Source of the DNA: Mesodorylaimus sp. YZB2_4
Taxonomy: Eukaryota > Nematoda > Enoplea > Dorylaimida > Dorylaimidae
Assembly (NCBI GenBank): GCA_030248295.1
Contig: JASANH010001533.1
Span: forward strand, 62,001-126,000
Length of the DNA stretch: 64,000 nt
Direction of reading: 5' to 3'
In this document: piece by piece, positions 23,038-34,494 of the stretch
Layout of the letters: every line of letters starts with the position of its first letter
Numbering within the stretch: the first letter of the stretch is position 1
Made by a program: the position numbers and the translations under genes
The notes under the pieces: model-generated
Seen by the model: the letters and a program-made list of their open reading frames with translations, nothing else
Database searches by the model: none
Told to the model about the DNA's origin: nothing

Positions 23038-23869
23038 TATACGAGGGGAATTCAAAAAGTTGGTAGCCTGACCACATTTTAATTGAAACTGTTCAATGCC
23101 ATGCTTATTCATTTTCGACATAACATCCTCTGAGATGAATGCGCTTGTTTAAGCTGTGGTGCACCGCGTGCATACTCGTAAGAAGATATATTACTCACAC
23201 CCCTCAAAAAACGCTTCATTTGCTTGTTTCACTTCCTCATCACTCAAAAATCTGTCCCCTCAAACTTTTTTGGGATTTTCCGAATAGGTAGTTGTAATCG
23301 TTGCCTCAAAAAGTTGTTGCCATGACCTCGCCCAATGACTGCTAAGCGCGAAATTTTTCGGCGGATGTGCACCCTTTGGCAGCCACTGCATCAATTCGTG
23401 TTTTGAATCAGATCAAAATCTAGACAATGTTTGTTCGAAGGTCTTCTTTCACAATCTTTGCCACAACATCGCATTTGTTGGCCGGTGTCGCCTCAGTTGG
23501 TCGTCCAGATCTTGGGTCATCTTCAATCGATTCTCCCCCATGTTTGAGCAAAGCAGACCACTTTTTCACTGACGGCAATTTAGGTGCCTCATTGCCGTAC
23601 ACTAAGACCATCCGATCGCTAATTTTTGTCGGCTTCAAGCCTTCTTTTGTTAAAAACTTGATGACAGACTGATGCGCAAAATTTGTCAAATTTGTAATTT
23701 CTCTGACCCACTTCCAAATACATGACCATATCTCAAAAACGCATGGATGAATCAGCGTGATCTTTTGCAGGGATTCTAGTGGAATATAAGGCAGTGTGAA
23801 ATGCAAGTTTCACTGCTACAGATCATGTGCAAGGTACTCAGGCTACGAACTTTTTGAGTTCCCTCCATA
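23038..23869 (-). mobile_element. Mariner-like element, internally deleted
   Basis: The ends are inverted over about 30 bases: 23040 onward reads acgaggggaattcaaaaagt and the right end, reversed, reads tggagggaactcaaaaagtt, each next to a TA. The minus-strand frame 23806-23420 encodes a mariner N-terminal helix-turn-helix (VIKFLTKEGLKPTKISDRM, VYGNEAPKLPSVKKW, then SIEDDPRSGRPTEATPAN, a mariner hallmark). The catalytic D,D34D domain is missing. At about 830 bp the copy is shorter than the usual 1.3 kb. It is inactive, though its ends could still be mobilised. Confidence 0.8.
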
Positions 23870-24980
23870 TCACGCACCAAATCCATGTTCTTGTATGTAC
23901 AGTATATAATACGTTTGTCTCGGCGTCAGTTCCAGCATCGGCCGACCCAGATCCAACACTCCCGACTCGACCCGAGCCAAAAGAAGATTGTGAATTCTTT
24001 GAATTAACAAAATGAAATATTAGTGGTCACCATCCGCATCCAATCTACACATTTTACTTCAAATAAGACCACATGCATACTGCTGCATCTCTCAGATGTT
24101 TGGCTGGAATTTAGATTCATTCGACTTGGCCAAAACGCAGGCTGGGTCAAGTCGGTCGATACTGGTCTATTGGCAGTTCCAATAAAGCACTGTATGATAG
24201 CGAGTCCCCTACAGATTTGCTGTTAGGAATAGTAAAAAGGCCTTGCGACTCTATTGTGTTTCCCACCACATAAACTCCGCCAGTCATGCTTTTTCACAAT
24301 CACCAAAAGCGGTATTTTCATTTGAAGGTAAGGAAAACATTAGAACATACAGAGTATACGCCTAATACTTTAGATCACTCATCGATCAGTGCTCACGCTC
24401 AGTCATTTTCACCGTTATGGTATACGCCTAACCCACTGAGGCTGACGTGTGACATCGGCTGTGAGAAGTCCTTGACTCTCCGATGGTTCTAGGGGTTGCC
24501 AGAGAATGGCTCAAGCCACAAAACCAGCCCCATGTGTACGTACGGTAGTCTTCGACACTTCGTTTTGAGTTTATCACCAATCACACCGCAAGGGTCGTGT
24601 TGACTCTAAATTTGGGGGGGGGGGGGGCGGTTGACGGACCTGGGACCGACATGCCTATACAGTAGAGCAGTTTAGGCCAGGCGGAAAAAATCTCGCTCTC
24701 GGTCTACGGGCTACTAACTTATCGATAGTGTTAGGAGGAGCAGATCGCCATGTGCATTGATAGATGCAGATGAAATATTCGCGCCTATTACACAATCAAA
24801 GCAATTTTACACAGACTTATCATACTGTACAGTGTAATGAGCCGATTTGTATAGTAACCAATCGCAGCCTACGTGGCGTACAGTACGCGGCGTTGTTGTG
24901 GATAGTCATCCAGCTGCACATCTGAGCACTTCTCGTCACAGATCTTAGCGGCGCAATGTCTGAAGGCACGAACTGGTAGG
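23870..24980. other. Gene-free stretch with a 14-base G tract
   Basis: There is no gene. A run of 14 G occurs at 24614-24627. The last 100 bases may be the 5' flank of the next gene. Confidence 0.45.
24614..24627 (+). repeat. 14-base G tract
   Basis: A single uninterrupted run of G, one of several in the window (also 10892-10900, 35923-35932, and C at 40966-40982). Confidence 0.95.
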
Positions 24981-25025
24981 CATTGACTTCTTTGTCGACT
25001 GCATCCACGATACAATTTGGTTCAG

Positions 25026-26224
25026 CCATCTACGACTTGTGGAGATCGCGAAAAAAGCGAAATCCTACCGATTACGAACGTGTTGTCAAGAACGGCGAAA
25101 CCAGAAATGGATGGCACCTGGCTGTTCCATCCATGGCAGGCTTCACAAAAGACACAGACCCGCTGATCCTCTACTACGTCGTACATCCTCAATTCATCGA
25201 CAGCGATGGGCGCAATGAACCCGCGGTGTCGTTGGAATCCAGCGTCACCTTGAATTTTATGCATCCGCTCCCAAACGGCAGAAAGGTCTTCAGTTTGCGT
25301 CGTTATCACCCCTTTAGAAGCGTCGAAAAGATTCTATGCAATCTCGATTACCGTCCAAACCAATGGCGATTGGACTTTACTGGATATGTGACCCCGCGCA
25401 CGATCCTAGTCGCTTTCCGGCGTGTTGGCCCGTTGAGCGCCCATCAGGTGCGACGATTTTGTATCGTGCTGTGCGATTCGTATTATCGAAACGTAACAAA
25501 GTACTTCATCGAGTCGCCGCACAGATTCGCATATATTTTGTGCGCATATTTTGAAAAATCGGCCAAACCTCAGCTTCATATAATTTACCATTTTAGCGTC
25601 GAGCATGAGAATGTATGGCACACAAAACTGACCGATTGCGAGTACGAAATGCCGTTGAACTCATCAATCCGGCGGCCAACGCGTCCATCTTCATTGAGTT
25701 CGATCGTGATACCAACTGGAAATCGAGAAGTTTATTTCAGGTTTAACACAGGACGAGCATTCGGTTTGATCATATGCGACGAATCAAATAGCGGAAACGA
25801 TGATGCCCATCTGTGCGCCTGTTTCGACTACACGAAAACGTGGCGTGTGGGAACGTTGGCGCAAATGCAGCGGTGGCTTCGCCGAACGAGTCGGGGATTG
25901 AGCTATAACGCAGCTGTGCAGTCATTTGCTGATCTCCCGCTTCCGAAAGAATGGAAAATGCCAAATATTTCCTCACTCCGATACTTGTCGCGAGTGGTTT
26001 TCCATCCGAGTGGTAACTGCGTCCTTGGCGTTACTGATTACGAAGGGATCATGCGTCGATGGATTTCGCCGCCATCGCTCAAACAAGTCGCGGCTGAGTG
26101 CATTTTCAAGTCACTTCGAGACTTAGAGATAATGGATTTCAAAGATGTGGTCGGCTGCGATGTATCGGAGGGCATTCTTGGAACCCAAGAGAAAAGCGAC
26201 GCTGGTGGGATGATGCGGCTGTGA
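25026..26224 (+). CDS. Unidentified protein of about 400 aa, start unresolved
   Basis: A single long frame runs from an in-frame TAG at 24977 to the stop at 26222-26224. A good acceptor (ttggttcag) ends at 25025, so coding probably enters there from an upstream exon. The ATG at 24957 (MSEGTN) has a donor gtaggc giving a 52-nt intron, but its phase is off by one. The first in-frame ATG inside is 25133. The protein is soluble, rich in Arg, His and aromatic residues, with no signal peptide or membrane segment. The last 40 residues (SPPSLKQVAAECIFKSL, then D-rich) weakly resemble a SOCS box, which would make it an E3 adaptor; I regard that as speculative. An AATAAA lies at 26559-26564. No family is recognised for the main body. 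Confidence 0.6.
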
Positions 26225-27437
26225 TTTATTTGCCGAATTGCTGACCTAATCTGTTTGGCGGGTGATTTTTACCGATTTCGAATTTACTGGGTCTTGTCGA
26301 CGCGTGTTTCATGTTAGTGGTGGCATGTCTACACAGTAGCAGATTTATACCCCACGGCACATAATGTAGTTGCGATGTGCGCAAGCAAATCCTATTTTCT
26401 TTGTCGCGAATAATATTTCTAAGAATGATTTCACAATTTCTTGTAAGGACATGGCTTTTCTCTAGCTTTTTATATTTGCGCGAAGTTTATCAGTTGACTG
26501 GATTGACGATGGAGACGAACATGATCAAGATGTATGAATCTAGTCAACTTGTTTTTTAAATAAACGCCCGCCAGCAAATTTTTGAAGTTGCTATGCATGC
26601 TAACCATGCATTTTTCTTCAAGCATGCCACTGGACGTAAGCGACCATCATATTTGCTAGGGGCTTCCGTACATAAATCACATAGCACCAAGCATGGTTGA
26701 GTCAGACCCTCGCTCTGTGCAAACAGTACTGCCGACGTGACCGGTCGCGAGCTACACCCATATGTGTTTTGTGTACATCAGCAGTCCTCCATATTTTGAG
26801 CACCGTCTTCCTGTCTTTCAATAAATACACTCAAAGATTCAGGAAGACAGGGAAGAATAAAGAAAAGAAAACAGCAGCAGACACATCACATCCTTCCAAT
26901 TTGTTTGCCATACTTCTAAACTGACCCAATTTTTGTGTTCCTAATGATGAATGTGTGTTCAGTGAAACTTGTGATACAGTCACGCTCAGGGCAGGAGGTC
27001 AAGCGATGGCTACGAGTATTCGATGGGCCTGTCCGTCTTTGAATTGTTCTTGCACTATTTCCTACTCTGCCCGCCGACCAGTTCACGGTACATGGAATTA
27101 TGGTGACTGACTAATTGGCTGATGGTGATTGTTCGTCATTCACATCAGTGTGAGATATTGGTAAGTCAGCAAGGAATGCTCAGACGTCATTGTTAGTTTG
27201 AGCTAACTTTGAGAAAAGTTGCCTATAGGAGATCTCATCACAAAATACCATTCAATTTGTAGATGGGTAGGTCTACCAGTTGGTGATTATTGTAGGTTCC
27301 CGATAAGGAGTGGTATTTTAGTATATACCGGCTTCACTTCACACCCTGATTCTTCTTCTTCATCCTGCCGTTGTTCCTGCAATTGCAGGGTTCACTCTTC
27401 GGCAAAGGCGTCTCAATTTGAGTCTGTCCAAGGCGTC
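26225..27437. other. 3' flank and gene-free stretch
   Basis: This contains a candidate polyadenylation signal (aataaa, 26559-26564) for the gene ending at 26224. Otherwise nothing coding is visible. Confidence 0.5.
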
Positions 27438-28103
27438 TTACGGGAACGCTTTGGACGGCGCTTCAGGTCCTCCTTGATTCTGTCCATCAACCGCTTCTTT
27501 ATTCGGCCTCAGGGACTCTGGCCTGCAGGTTCGACCAGCATGGCTGCTCTTCTGAGTCTTCAGCACTTCGGACCATGCATCCATACCATCGTAGCGCGAC
27601 TCGAGCATTTTCTCCTTGATAGGGGCTACCCCTTGCCGCTGCAACAGGCTGAACGGCCGCACATTGGACCTGCGCGCCCCAAGGATTCGTCCGACGGGAG
27701 TCATGCGTCTAGACTCAGGAGGCGACACCAGGCAGGACGTAGGTGGTGGGCGCGTGTTACACCGCTTTCGGATGTCTCCGTTCATGATGTAATCCCACCG
27801 CGTAATACGCGAGCTCAACGGGAGAGTCCGCATCGACATGGTATTGAGGGCCTGTTCATGCAAAGACGGATCAGGCCAGTATTTGGACCCACACAGGACC
27901 ACTGGGCGGACCACCGTTTTGTAGATCTTCCCTTTGTAATTTTGTCCGGCATCCGTCGGTCGCAGAGGATCCTCATCCTGATCTGGGGATTTCTTGAGGC
28001 CATACCACAGAAACACGATAGAGATTACCGAACTTAAAGACAGATCTAACTGGCTCTGTCCCATCGTTATTGTGAGACCTACATAGCCATTCCACTTGCT
28101 CAT
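27438..28103 (-). pseudogene. Non-LTR retrotransposon reverse-transcriptase C-terminal remnant
   Basis: The minus-strand frame contains GKIYKTVVRPVVLCGSKYW, a motif typical of the thumb/C-terminal end of RTE/CR1-type endonuclease-reverse transcriptases, followed by HEQALNTMSMRTL, ITRWDYIMNGDIRKR and a basic tail. Upstream the reading changes frame (a DRRMPDKI-type segment lies in another frame at about 27900), so the copy is disabled. The catalytic FADD box is not present. Confidence 0.7.
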
Positions 28104-29485
28104 TTGGTATGGCCTACGCAGGGTACGACCCAGGTTCCTCCTTACTACCTTTAGGCACCTGGGTGTTTTGACTCACTCATGTGACAAAAAATTTCTTTGC
28201 TTCATTGACTGTGACTTATTCAGACTGGCTTATCATTAGACCTTTTTCAGCTATTCTTTTATCAGTTTTCTTCCCAATGACGCCATGTTTTAGTTCCTAT
28301 GTACGTCAACATTGACACATGCCTGCTTTATGCTTCGCACGTGACATCACATACAATCCGGACATACCATGAGGCCGTTCTGGCTGGCATCTCTGTTTAT
28401 GTGCCTTTCACTCATTACACTTCCTTGAAAGGACCTTATCACTCACTGCGCATGCATTCTTCTCTGATTACCCTGACAAGCCACTCTGCAAATGTTCAAA
28501 GTCTGTTACGCACAACCACCTATAGGTAGGTAGCCAGACTACTGAAAAAGTGTCTTATCAGTAAACAGGTGACTGATGACCCACAAAACGTCAAATACAC
28601 ACGAAGAAACCAATTTTCAAAAGGACTATCAGAGAAAGATGACCTTGCTTATCAATTAGGGCATATGATAAAAGAGTTGAGCACAATTCACATTAAAATT
28701 GTACTTATGCTTCTTCTCGATTTAGTAACTTACTTCCATCCTGTGTTGACTCTACGTTTTTGCAAACATTTTATCAGGTCATACATGAGTTTTATCTCGG
28801 TCACGATGATAAGACTTGTAATGCCCAAGCCACGACATTACGTTTTCTCAGCTGAGCTGGCATTGACTTTTATTCTTCTCTGACAGAACGTGATAAGCCG
28901 TTTCTTAGCTTCGACACGGTAGTGCTGAGTCTTATTTTAAGTCTTTTTGGTCAGGCGAAGTTTAGAGGCTATCGACTCTCCGCACGGAGCTGGTAGGGTG
29001 GTTTCTGCATCGAGCCAGGTCAGAAGATTTGGTTGGGTACTAAATCTTCCGATAAGCGGTCTCTTCCTTTTGCGATACTGTATGGACTCAGACTTCTTCC
29101 AAATGCATCAGAATGGATGCCATGCTGTGCTTTTCGATTTGCCTTTTCTTCGCTCATGCGTTTTTTAACCAGTCTTAGAGGATAGACCCAATTAAAATTG
29201 TTTACTTCTTAGGACTTGCCTTCATTCTAGTGAGCTGTTTCTGACTGCTTCTTATCATTGCAACTTTTCTGGCTATTAGTTTGTAGGTGTGTTGTTGTGA
29301 TAACGTCACTGCCTAGGTACGTACCTCAATACAACACTGAGGTGGATTATTTTGACGTTGACCCAGATCAGCAAAGCTCAAAGGAGACTGTAGAAGCCTA
29401 ATAGCATTTGTGTATATATCGCGCAGGTTCTGAGTATTTTGACATTTGCTTATGGTTTTTATGTTTCCAGCGTTTTTAAACAGAA
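28104..29485. other. Gene-free stretch
   Basis: A 104-codon frame at 28569-28883 has no recognisable domain and no splice context. The 3' end is the 5' flank of the SLC17-type gene. Confidence 0.45.
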
Positions 29486-31742
29486 ATGACCAAAGCCTCT
29501 TTATCGACCGGTATTTCATTCGCAAAACGCCAGTCGCTTGAAGCTGTCCTTTCTGAAAAGGCAGGCACAGGTAAGGTAATCCAAAATGATCAGATGGCTT
29601 TACTGATACCTGGTCTTGCTGTAGGTTTCTGGCACTTCAAGAATGTTCGTCTCTCCCTGACCTTACTGCTTTGCCTGAACTTTCTAGCCCTTGCGCTGAT
29701 GCGCAATGGCTTAGGCATGGCCATGGTCTGTATGGTGAACAGTACTGCGGTAAGGGAAGTCAGTATTCAAGAACCGCGGGATAATGAAAGCCGTTGGATC
29801 AACGTGACCAATGATGCTCCGTGCCCAGTTTTGGAATCTGCCAAAGAAGGTTATGAGGTAGTGCTGGGACTGTTTCGAAGGAAAGAACTTATCGTTAGAT
29901 GAACACACCAATTTTAGGGCGAGTTTATTTGGAGCAAGGGACAGCAAGGCATGCTTTTCTCTGCTCTTTACTGGGGCAGTATGACTTGCTTAGCCGCTGG
30001 TTGGCTATCGGACCGATACAGCCCTCGTCATTTACTACTGTTCAGTGTCATATTGAATGTTATCTGCTCTTTGGTAACGCCGGCCGCTGCCAAATATGGC
30101 GGATACGTGCCTATGTTTATTGTCAGAGTACTCATGGGCACTGGGCAAGGCATTCAGAAACCTGCTGTCTCCGCATTTACAGCTCGCTGGATACCAACTG
30201 GAGAGAGATCGACGGTAGGCCTCTTCAACCTGAAGCTTATTCGTGTGTGCCTAGCCATCTTGGTCCTTCTGGACACAGACAAATTCATGCAGACTAGAGG
30301 ATCGTCATGTAATTCAAACCTTCTTTGCTTGCAGGTCATTTCACTGTACACAGCTGGCAATCAGCTGGCCAACATCATCGGCAGTCCATTGAACGCATGG
30401 CTGTGCAGTGAGAAGCAAATAATTGGAGGATGGCCACTGATCTTCATCTTCTCAGGTGCGTGCTTCTCATTCACTTCCAACACATTCACTCGACCCGGCC
30501 CTTTCCAGGAGGTATCGGTATCATTTGGTGTATTTGCTGGATTTCCTGTGCTCGAAATTGTCCCGAACATCATCAGCGAATCAGACCGTGTGAAGTTGAC
30601 TATATCAAGAACAATCTCAAAACACAAAACTTACGAGCTAGAAAAGAGGCAACACAGAAAGTACCTTGGAAATCGCTCCTGCTGTCAATGCCAGTTATCG
30701 CCTGCTGCATTTGCAGCTTTGTGAATGGCTTATACGTGTCATTAACGAGCTCTTACATCCCCACTTACTTCATGGAAGTACTCAAGCTGGACTTAACAAG
30801 AGTAAGTTAGCTAGGCTCTCAAACCCCTGGCACAACTGATTTCTATGCCCGCTTTCAGAATGGCTTCTATGGTTCCTTGCCATATATTTTACAGTGGCTG
30901 CTTAAGTTCACTTTTGCTGTGATATCAGATAAGATGGTCCAAAGTGGAAAATGGGACGTGACATTTTTGTCAAAAATGTTCAATTCAATAGGTATCAATT
31001 TTTTGCTTTTTCAAATCAACAACGATCTACGGTGTCTTGACGATATTTAGCTAGTTTTGGCACTGGCTGCTTCGTTCTGGCCTGCGGCTTTATCGATTGC
31101 ACTCATTCTGGACTGGCGGTAGCTTCCTTGACCCTATCTATGGGGCTGTTCGGTTCATTTACTCCGGGATATTGGACAAGTATGGTCACTATTGCACCTG
31201 TCTATTCTGGTATTATCGGGTCACTGGCAGCAACAACGAATCAACTGGGATCAATCTTGGCACCGTACATGGTGGCAGTGATCAATAAAACGGTATGTTT
31301 GCTGTTGGAGGACGTCCAGTAAGGATTTGACGCTGGTGATTTTAGGGAAGCAAGGAAGAGTGGCATTTGATATTCAGCATCACTGCAGCGTCTCTAATTG
31401 CCACTGGTATATTCTACATTATTTTTGGCTCAGGTATCACTTTTTACACAAACATTCGAACCCAGACTTACATCATTGTCCTGTCTTACAGCCGAAATTC
31501 AGCCATGGGCCATGGCTCAATCGTCTCCAGATCCAGAGAAGCAAGAACCAACTGTGATATCCAATTCTAAGCCATGGACGACAACCGTCTCGATGACACC
31601 CGTGTTAGAGGCGTGCGCTGTGAGAGACCTTGACAGTCACTCACTTGCTTGTGACGTGTCCTCAAAGCGCACAGGGCGCAAAGTAATTTGCGGACATTGC
31701 AAATGCTCGGTTTGCCTGACGCACGAGTGCGCTAGATTTTGA
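29486..31742 (+). CDS. SLC17-family transporter (anion/phosphate cotransporter, MFS)
   Basis: Nine exons (29486-29570, 29625-29857, 29918-30214, 30335-30455, 30509-30801, 30859-30991, 31051-31292, 31346-31433, 31492-31742) join without a phase error to 580 residues, the usual length of VGLUT/NaPi-type SLC17 proteins. Signatures in order are RNGLGMAMVCMVN (TM1), WSKGQQGMLFSALYWGSM (TM2), GWLSDRYSPRHLL (MFS motif A), LMGTGQGIQKPAVSAFTARW with PTGERS (family hallmark), NGLYVSLTSSYIPTYF, SLPYILQWLLK, and a C-terminal GSAEIQPWA. Twelve membrane segments can be drawn. Family members carry glutamate, sialic acid, urate or phosphate across vesicle, lysosome or plasma membranes; which substrate applies here is open. 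The tail ends with a Cys/His-rich stretch (CGHCKCSVCLTHEC) that I do not know from relatives. AATAAA at 31957. Confidence 0.93.
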
Positions 31743-31995
31743 TCTTGCTTGTGAGAAATGGTTGTGCGGGATTGACTGTATCTTTCCAGTGAAACTTAGC
31801 TTTTTGTGGATTTGGTGCTCCTGTTGGAATGTTTAGAGCAAATTATTCGAGATCATGTCTTCTTTCGTTTAAGCGGGTAGATATTAGTGTAGTTATGCCG
31901 TGTTATACCATATACACACCTTGGTCATACAGTACAACTATCCGCATCACAGTTTAAATAAACATGCACTTACTGACATTTGACACAGGTTGACT

Positions 31996-32159
31996 CTAGG
32001 CAACCACTATGCACTGATAGTACTTCGCTTCACCCTCCTCATTGTCCTTGATCGGAGCTGATTCGTGTTCGACTTGTATGGCGAACCGGCGAATACCATA
32101 CACCTCCTTGAGCAGGTCGCCTACTTGCGAGCGTACTTTCAAGGCCGATTCGAATCGTT
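31996..32159 (-). CDS. Alternative last exon (B) of the CDF/SLC30-type transporter
   Basis: An acceptor (tactggttag) precedes 54 codons in the same phase as the regular last exon at 32254-32381. The peptide (ERFESALKVRSQVGDLLKEV, then YGIRRFAIQVEHE) is homologous to the regular one (ERANFETVLRNANELLKNKY, then DIYQYKIE). Both correspond to the last helix and final beta strand of the CDF cytoplasmic domain. Exon B then has a different, longer acidic tail ending with a Cys (YYQCIVVA) and its own TAG. It fits a tandem exon duplication used as alternative 3' ends. Confidence 0.8.
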
Positions 32160-32253
32160 CTAACCAGTAGAAATAAACGGCTTATAATATGTTAGGCACT
32201 GATCAGTCGTACAGTGTGTACAGCGTGAGCACAAAGACATGACTCGCTGCCAC

Positions 32254-34494
32254 CTAAATGTCGATGTCATCTTCGTCCACATCCTCGGTGGTGGACTCGA
32301 TCTTGTACTGATAGATGTCATATTTGTTTTTCAAGAGCTCATTGGCATTTCTTAGCACAGTTTCAAAATTAGCCCGTTCATCTAAAAGGCGAGGGAAATA
32401 TGTTAACTCCGACCAGCCTTTTTATTAGTTTATAAGTATGCTCGTGGTTCAGCTCCGACAGTTAGCGACTACAGGCTGGTTTTTTAGTAGACTGGATGAA
32501 AAGAAAAGCGCTACAAGCAGCCTGCAGAAAAGTTTAGCGCTTCCAAAAATCACTTACCTATCGCGATCTGGACTGACAAAGACACTTCATCCGTTTTCAT
32601 GGACCAGATGCGCAAGTGTCTGACAGCAGTCACACCATCAATGTTGATCAGTGCTTCAGCGATTTCAGCAAAATCAACGCCCTGGAGGATGCCTAAGAGA
32701 GTAGGGATTAGCAATGGCCGGTGCAGGATGAAAAACAAGGAGGTACCTTCAGTCATGACGCTGATCACATCCCAAATCAGGGAAACGGTCATGATTACGG
32801 CTAGTGGAGCGAAAAGTAAGGCGAGGATAGGATCCGATATGAGAGTGTGTTGCTGAAAGACAGAGACGACTGATGACTGATAAGATAGCATTCTGCGCCC
32901 ACTTTCGCAATCATGCAGGACGGTTCAAACTCAGGACAGCCAAAACATGGTGATGTGGGATATAACTTTATGGGCTAAGATTGACTGATTGCTTGGCCCT
33001 GGATCCTACTGCCCAACAAATGTAACCAAACCTGGCAGGCTTGGTTAGGGAAGAGGCCAACAGTAGGCAAGTCTTGCGACTATGCCTATGACTGAAACAA
33101 GAGGTACGTCTTCCAGCAGGGGGAGATATTGCTCTCTCCCACTCGCCATGTCCTACAAGCGACGAGGGCTGCACAGAGCAGCTCATTTCCATCAAAAGAA
33201 AGTCTACCAGTCTTCATTGATTGGCTACCTTGAAGTATGCAATTAACGCTGCGATAAAGCCCACCAAGGCTTGAATTAGTAAGACCAGAGTCAGGTAATG
33301 ATTTGACCGAATGCTGATGCGATTCAACGTGCGACGTAAAATTAGGCCTCTTTCTTTAGAGAACCTCGAGAAACCAGATACCAGAGCGGCCTTCTGTTGC
33401 TGTGTCTTAACTTTTGATGCTCTCGATTTGGAAGATGCGGATTGACTTTCCAAGCTTCTGGCCTTGCTAAGTAAGCCGCACAAGCTAAACCAAAGCAGCC
33501 TGTAAAGAAGTCTATTAATCGCCTTGTTTCCCAGCACACTCACATGACTATGAATGGCAAGGCGATAGCGCTCGTTGTCAGGAAGGCTATGCGGTTGACT
33601 CGGTGATAATGTTCTATAGCGAGTCTATGTATGGCCAGATACAAGGATCCACCCAGGATCAAGAAGGCCAGCAGATTCGCCATCAGTGAGGCCAAAAGCT
33701 CTAAAAAAGAAGGAGTCGGCCAGATACCAAGTAAATGAAGGCATTAAACCAGTTTAGCTTACGTAATTTACGTTGTTTATAGTAAGCTGACCGAATTGTG
33801 GACACTCCAGCCACTGAGAGGACGAAAAGGAGAAAGAGTTGGCGCGCGAAAACGGCCAAAATGCAAGCAACGTTTACGAATAAAGAAACGCTTGCAGCCA
33901 CGGCAGCACCTAGAATAAAAATTGGAAGCGTAACAGAACAGCTCAATGTGACATTGGCTACAAAGAATTGTCGTGTTTTTTAAGATCTGTGCAGTCTATC
34001 GGGACCCTGGTTTGAACAACGAATTTGTGACTGTCTTGACTCTTACTCCTTGTCGTAGTACGATCCTAAGTGATGATACAGCACAGATATCATGCGCATG
34101 CCGCCTGAACGTGTCTTACCCGCAGTTACGCCAATCGCCAACAACAGAGCAAAACCCGCAGCGATCATCAGCACACGTCCAGTCGAAGTTACTACGGCCC
34201 AATCGATTTCTTTCTTATACATTTCTTGAGTATTACCAAACGTGGCGAAGGAAGATGTAGTTTCGTGCCGAACAACATTATCGTTTGATGCTCCATTTCG
34301 TGTGTGCGAATCGTGCCTGATGGTTGCCCTAACGAAAGTACAGGCACGTAGGAATGTTTGTTATAGGAAGGCACAACACGGTTATTGTACGACTGTACGT
34401 GCTCATTATTCTCCCCTGGAAACTCATGCATTTGCTTAGGGACTTCATTGATTTTGTCCAAGACTGGGCTGGGCGTGGGTCGTCGAACTGCCAT
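32254..34494 (-). CDS. Cation-diffusion-facilitator (SLC30/ZnT-like) transporter lacking canonical metal ligands
   Basis: Eight exons: 34494-34391, 34328-34120, 33909-33763, 33700-33544, 33499-33229, 32852-32747, 32692-32558 and 32381-32254 (418 residues). The first junction (34390-34329, donor gtacaat) is the weakest; ATG 34222 is an alternative start. The fold follows the CDF plan: TM pairs, TM2-like LLASLMANLLAFLIL, a basic loop, TM5-like NHYLTLVLLIQALVGFIAAL, SDPILALLFAPLAVIM with SVMTEG, then the cytoplasmic domain GVDFAEIAEALINIDGVTAV and RHLRIWSM. In TM2 the Asp/His ligands are not visible, and in TM5 the His remains (NHY) but the partner Asp is Leu. It may be a regulatory or heterodimer partner like ZnT6, or may carry something else. 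A second, homologous last exon lies at 31996-32159. Confidence 0.85.
33020..33142 (-). repeat. Short dispersed repeat, copy 2
   Basis: Reverse-complement counterpart of 4140-4306. It lies inside the intron between 32852 and 33229 of the CDF-type gene and ends in the same palindromic block (aaccaaacctggcaggcttggtt region). Confidence 0.6.

Noticed and set aside
22742..23071. 109-codon plus-strand frame next to the mariner element
   Set aside because: No ATG at its start, runs into the transposon end, and matches no family I know.
24957..24973. ATG exon (MSEGTN) with gtaggc donor feeding the gene at 25026
   Set aside because: Attractive 52-nt intron, but the phase is off by one, so I did not use it as the start.
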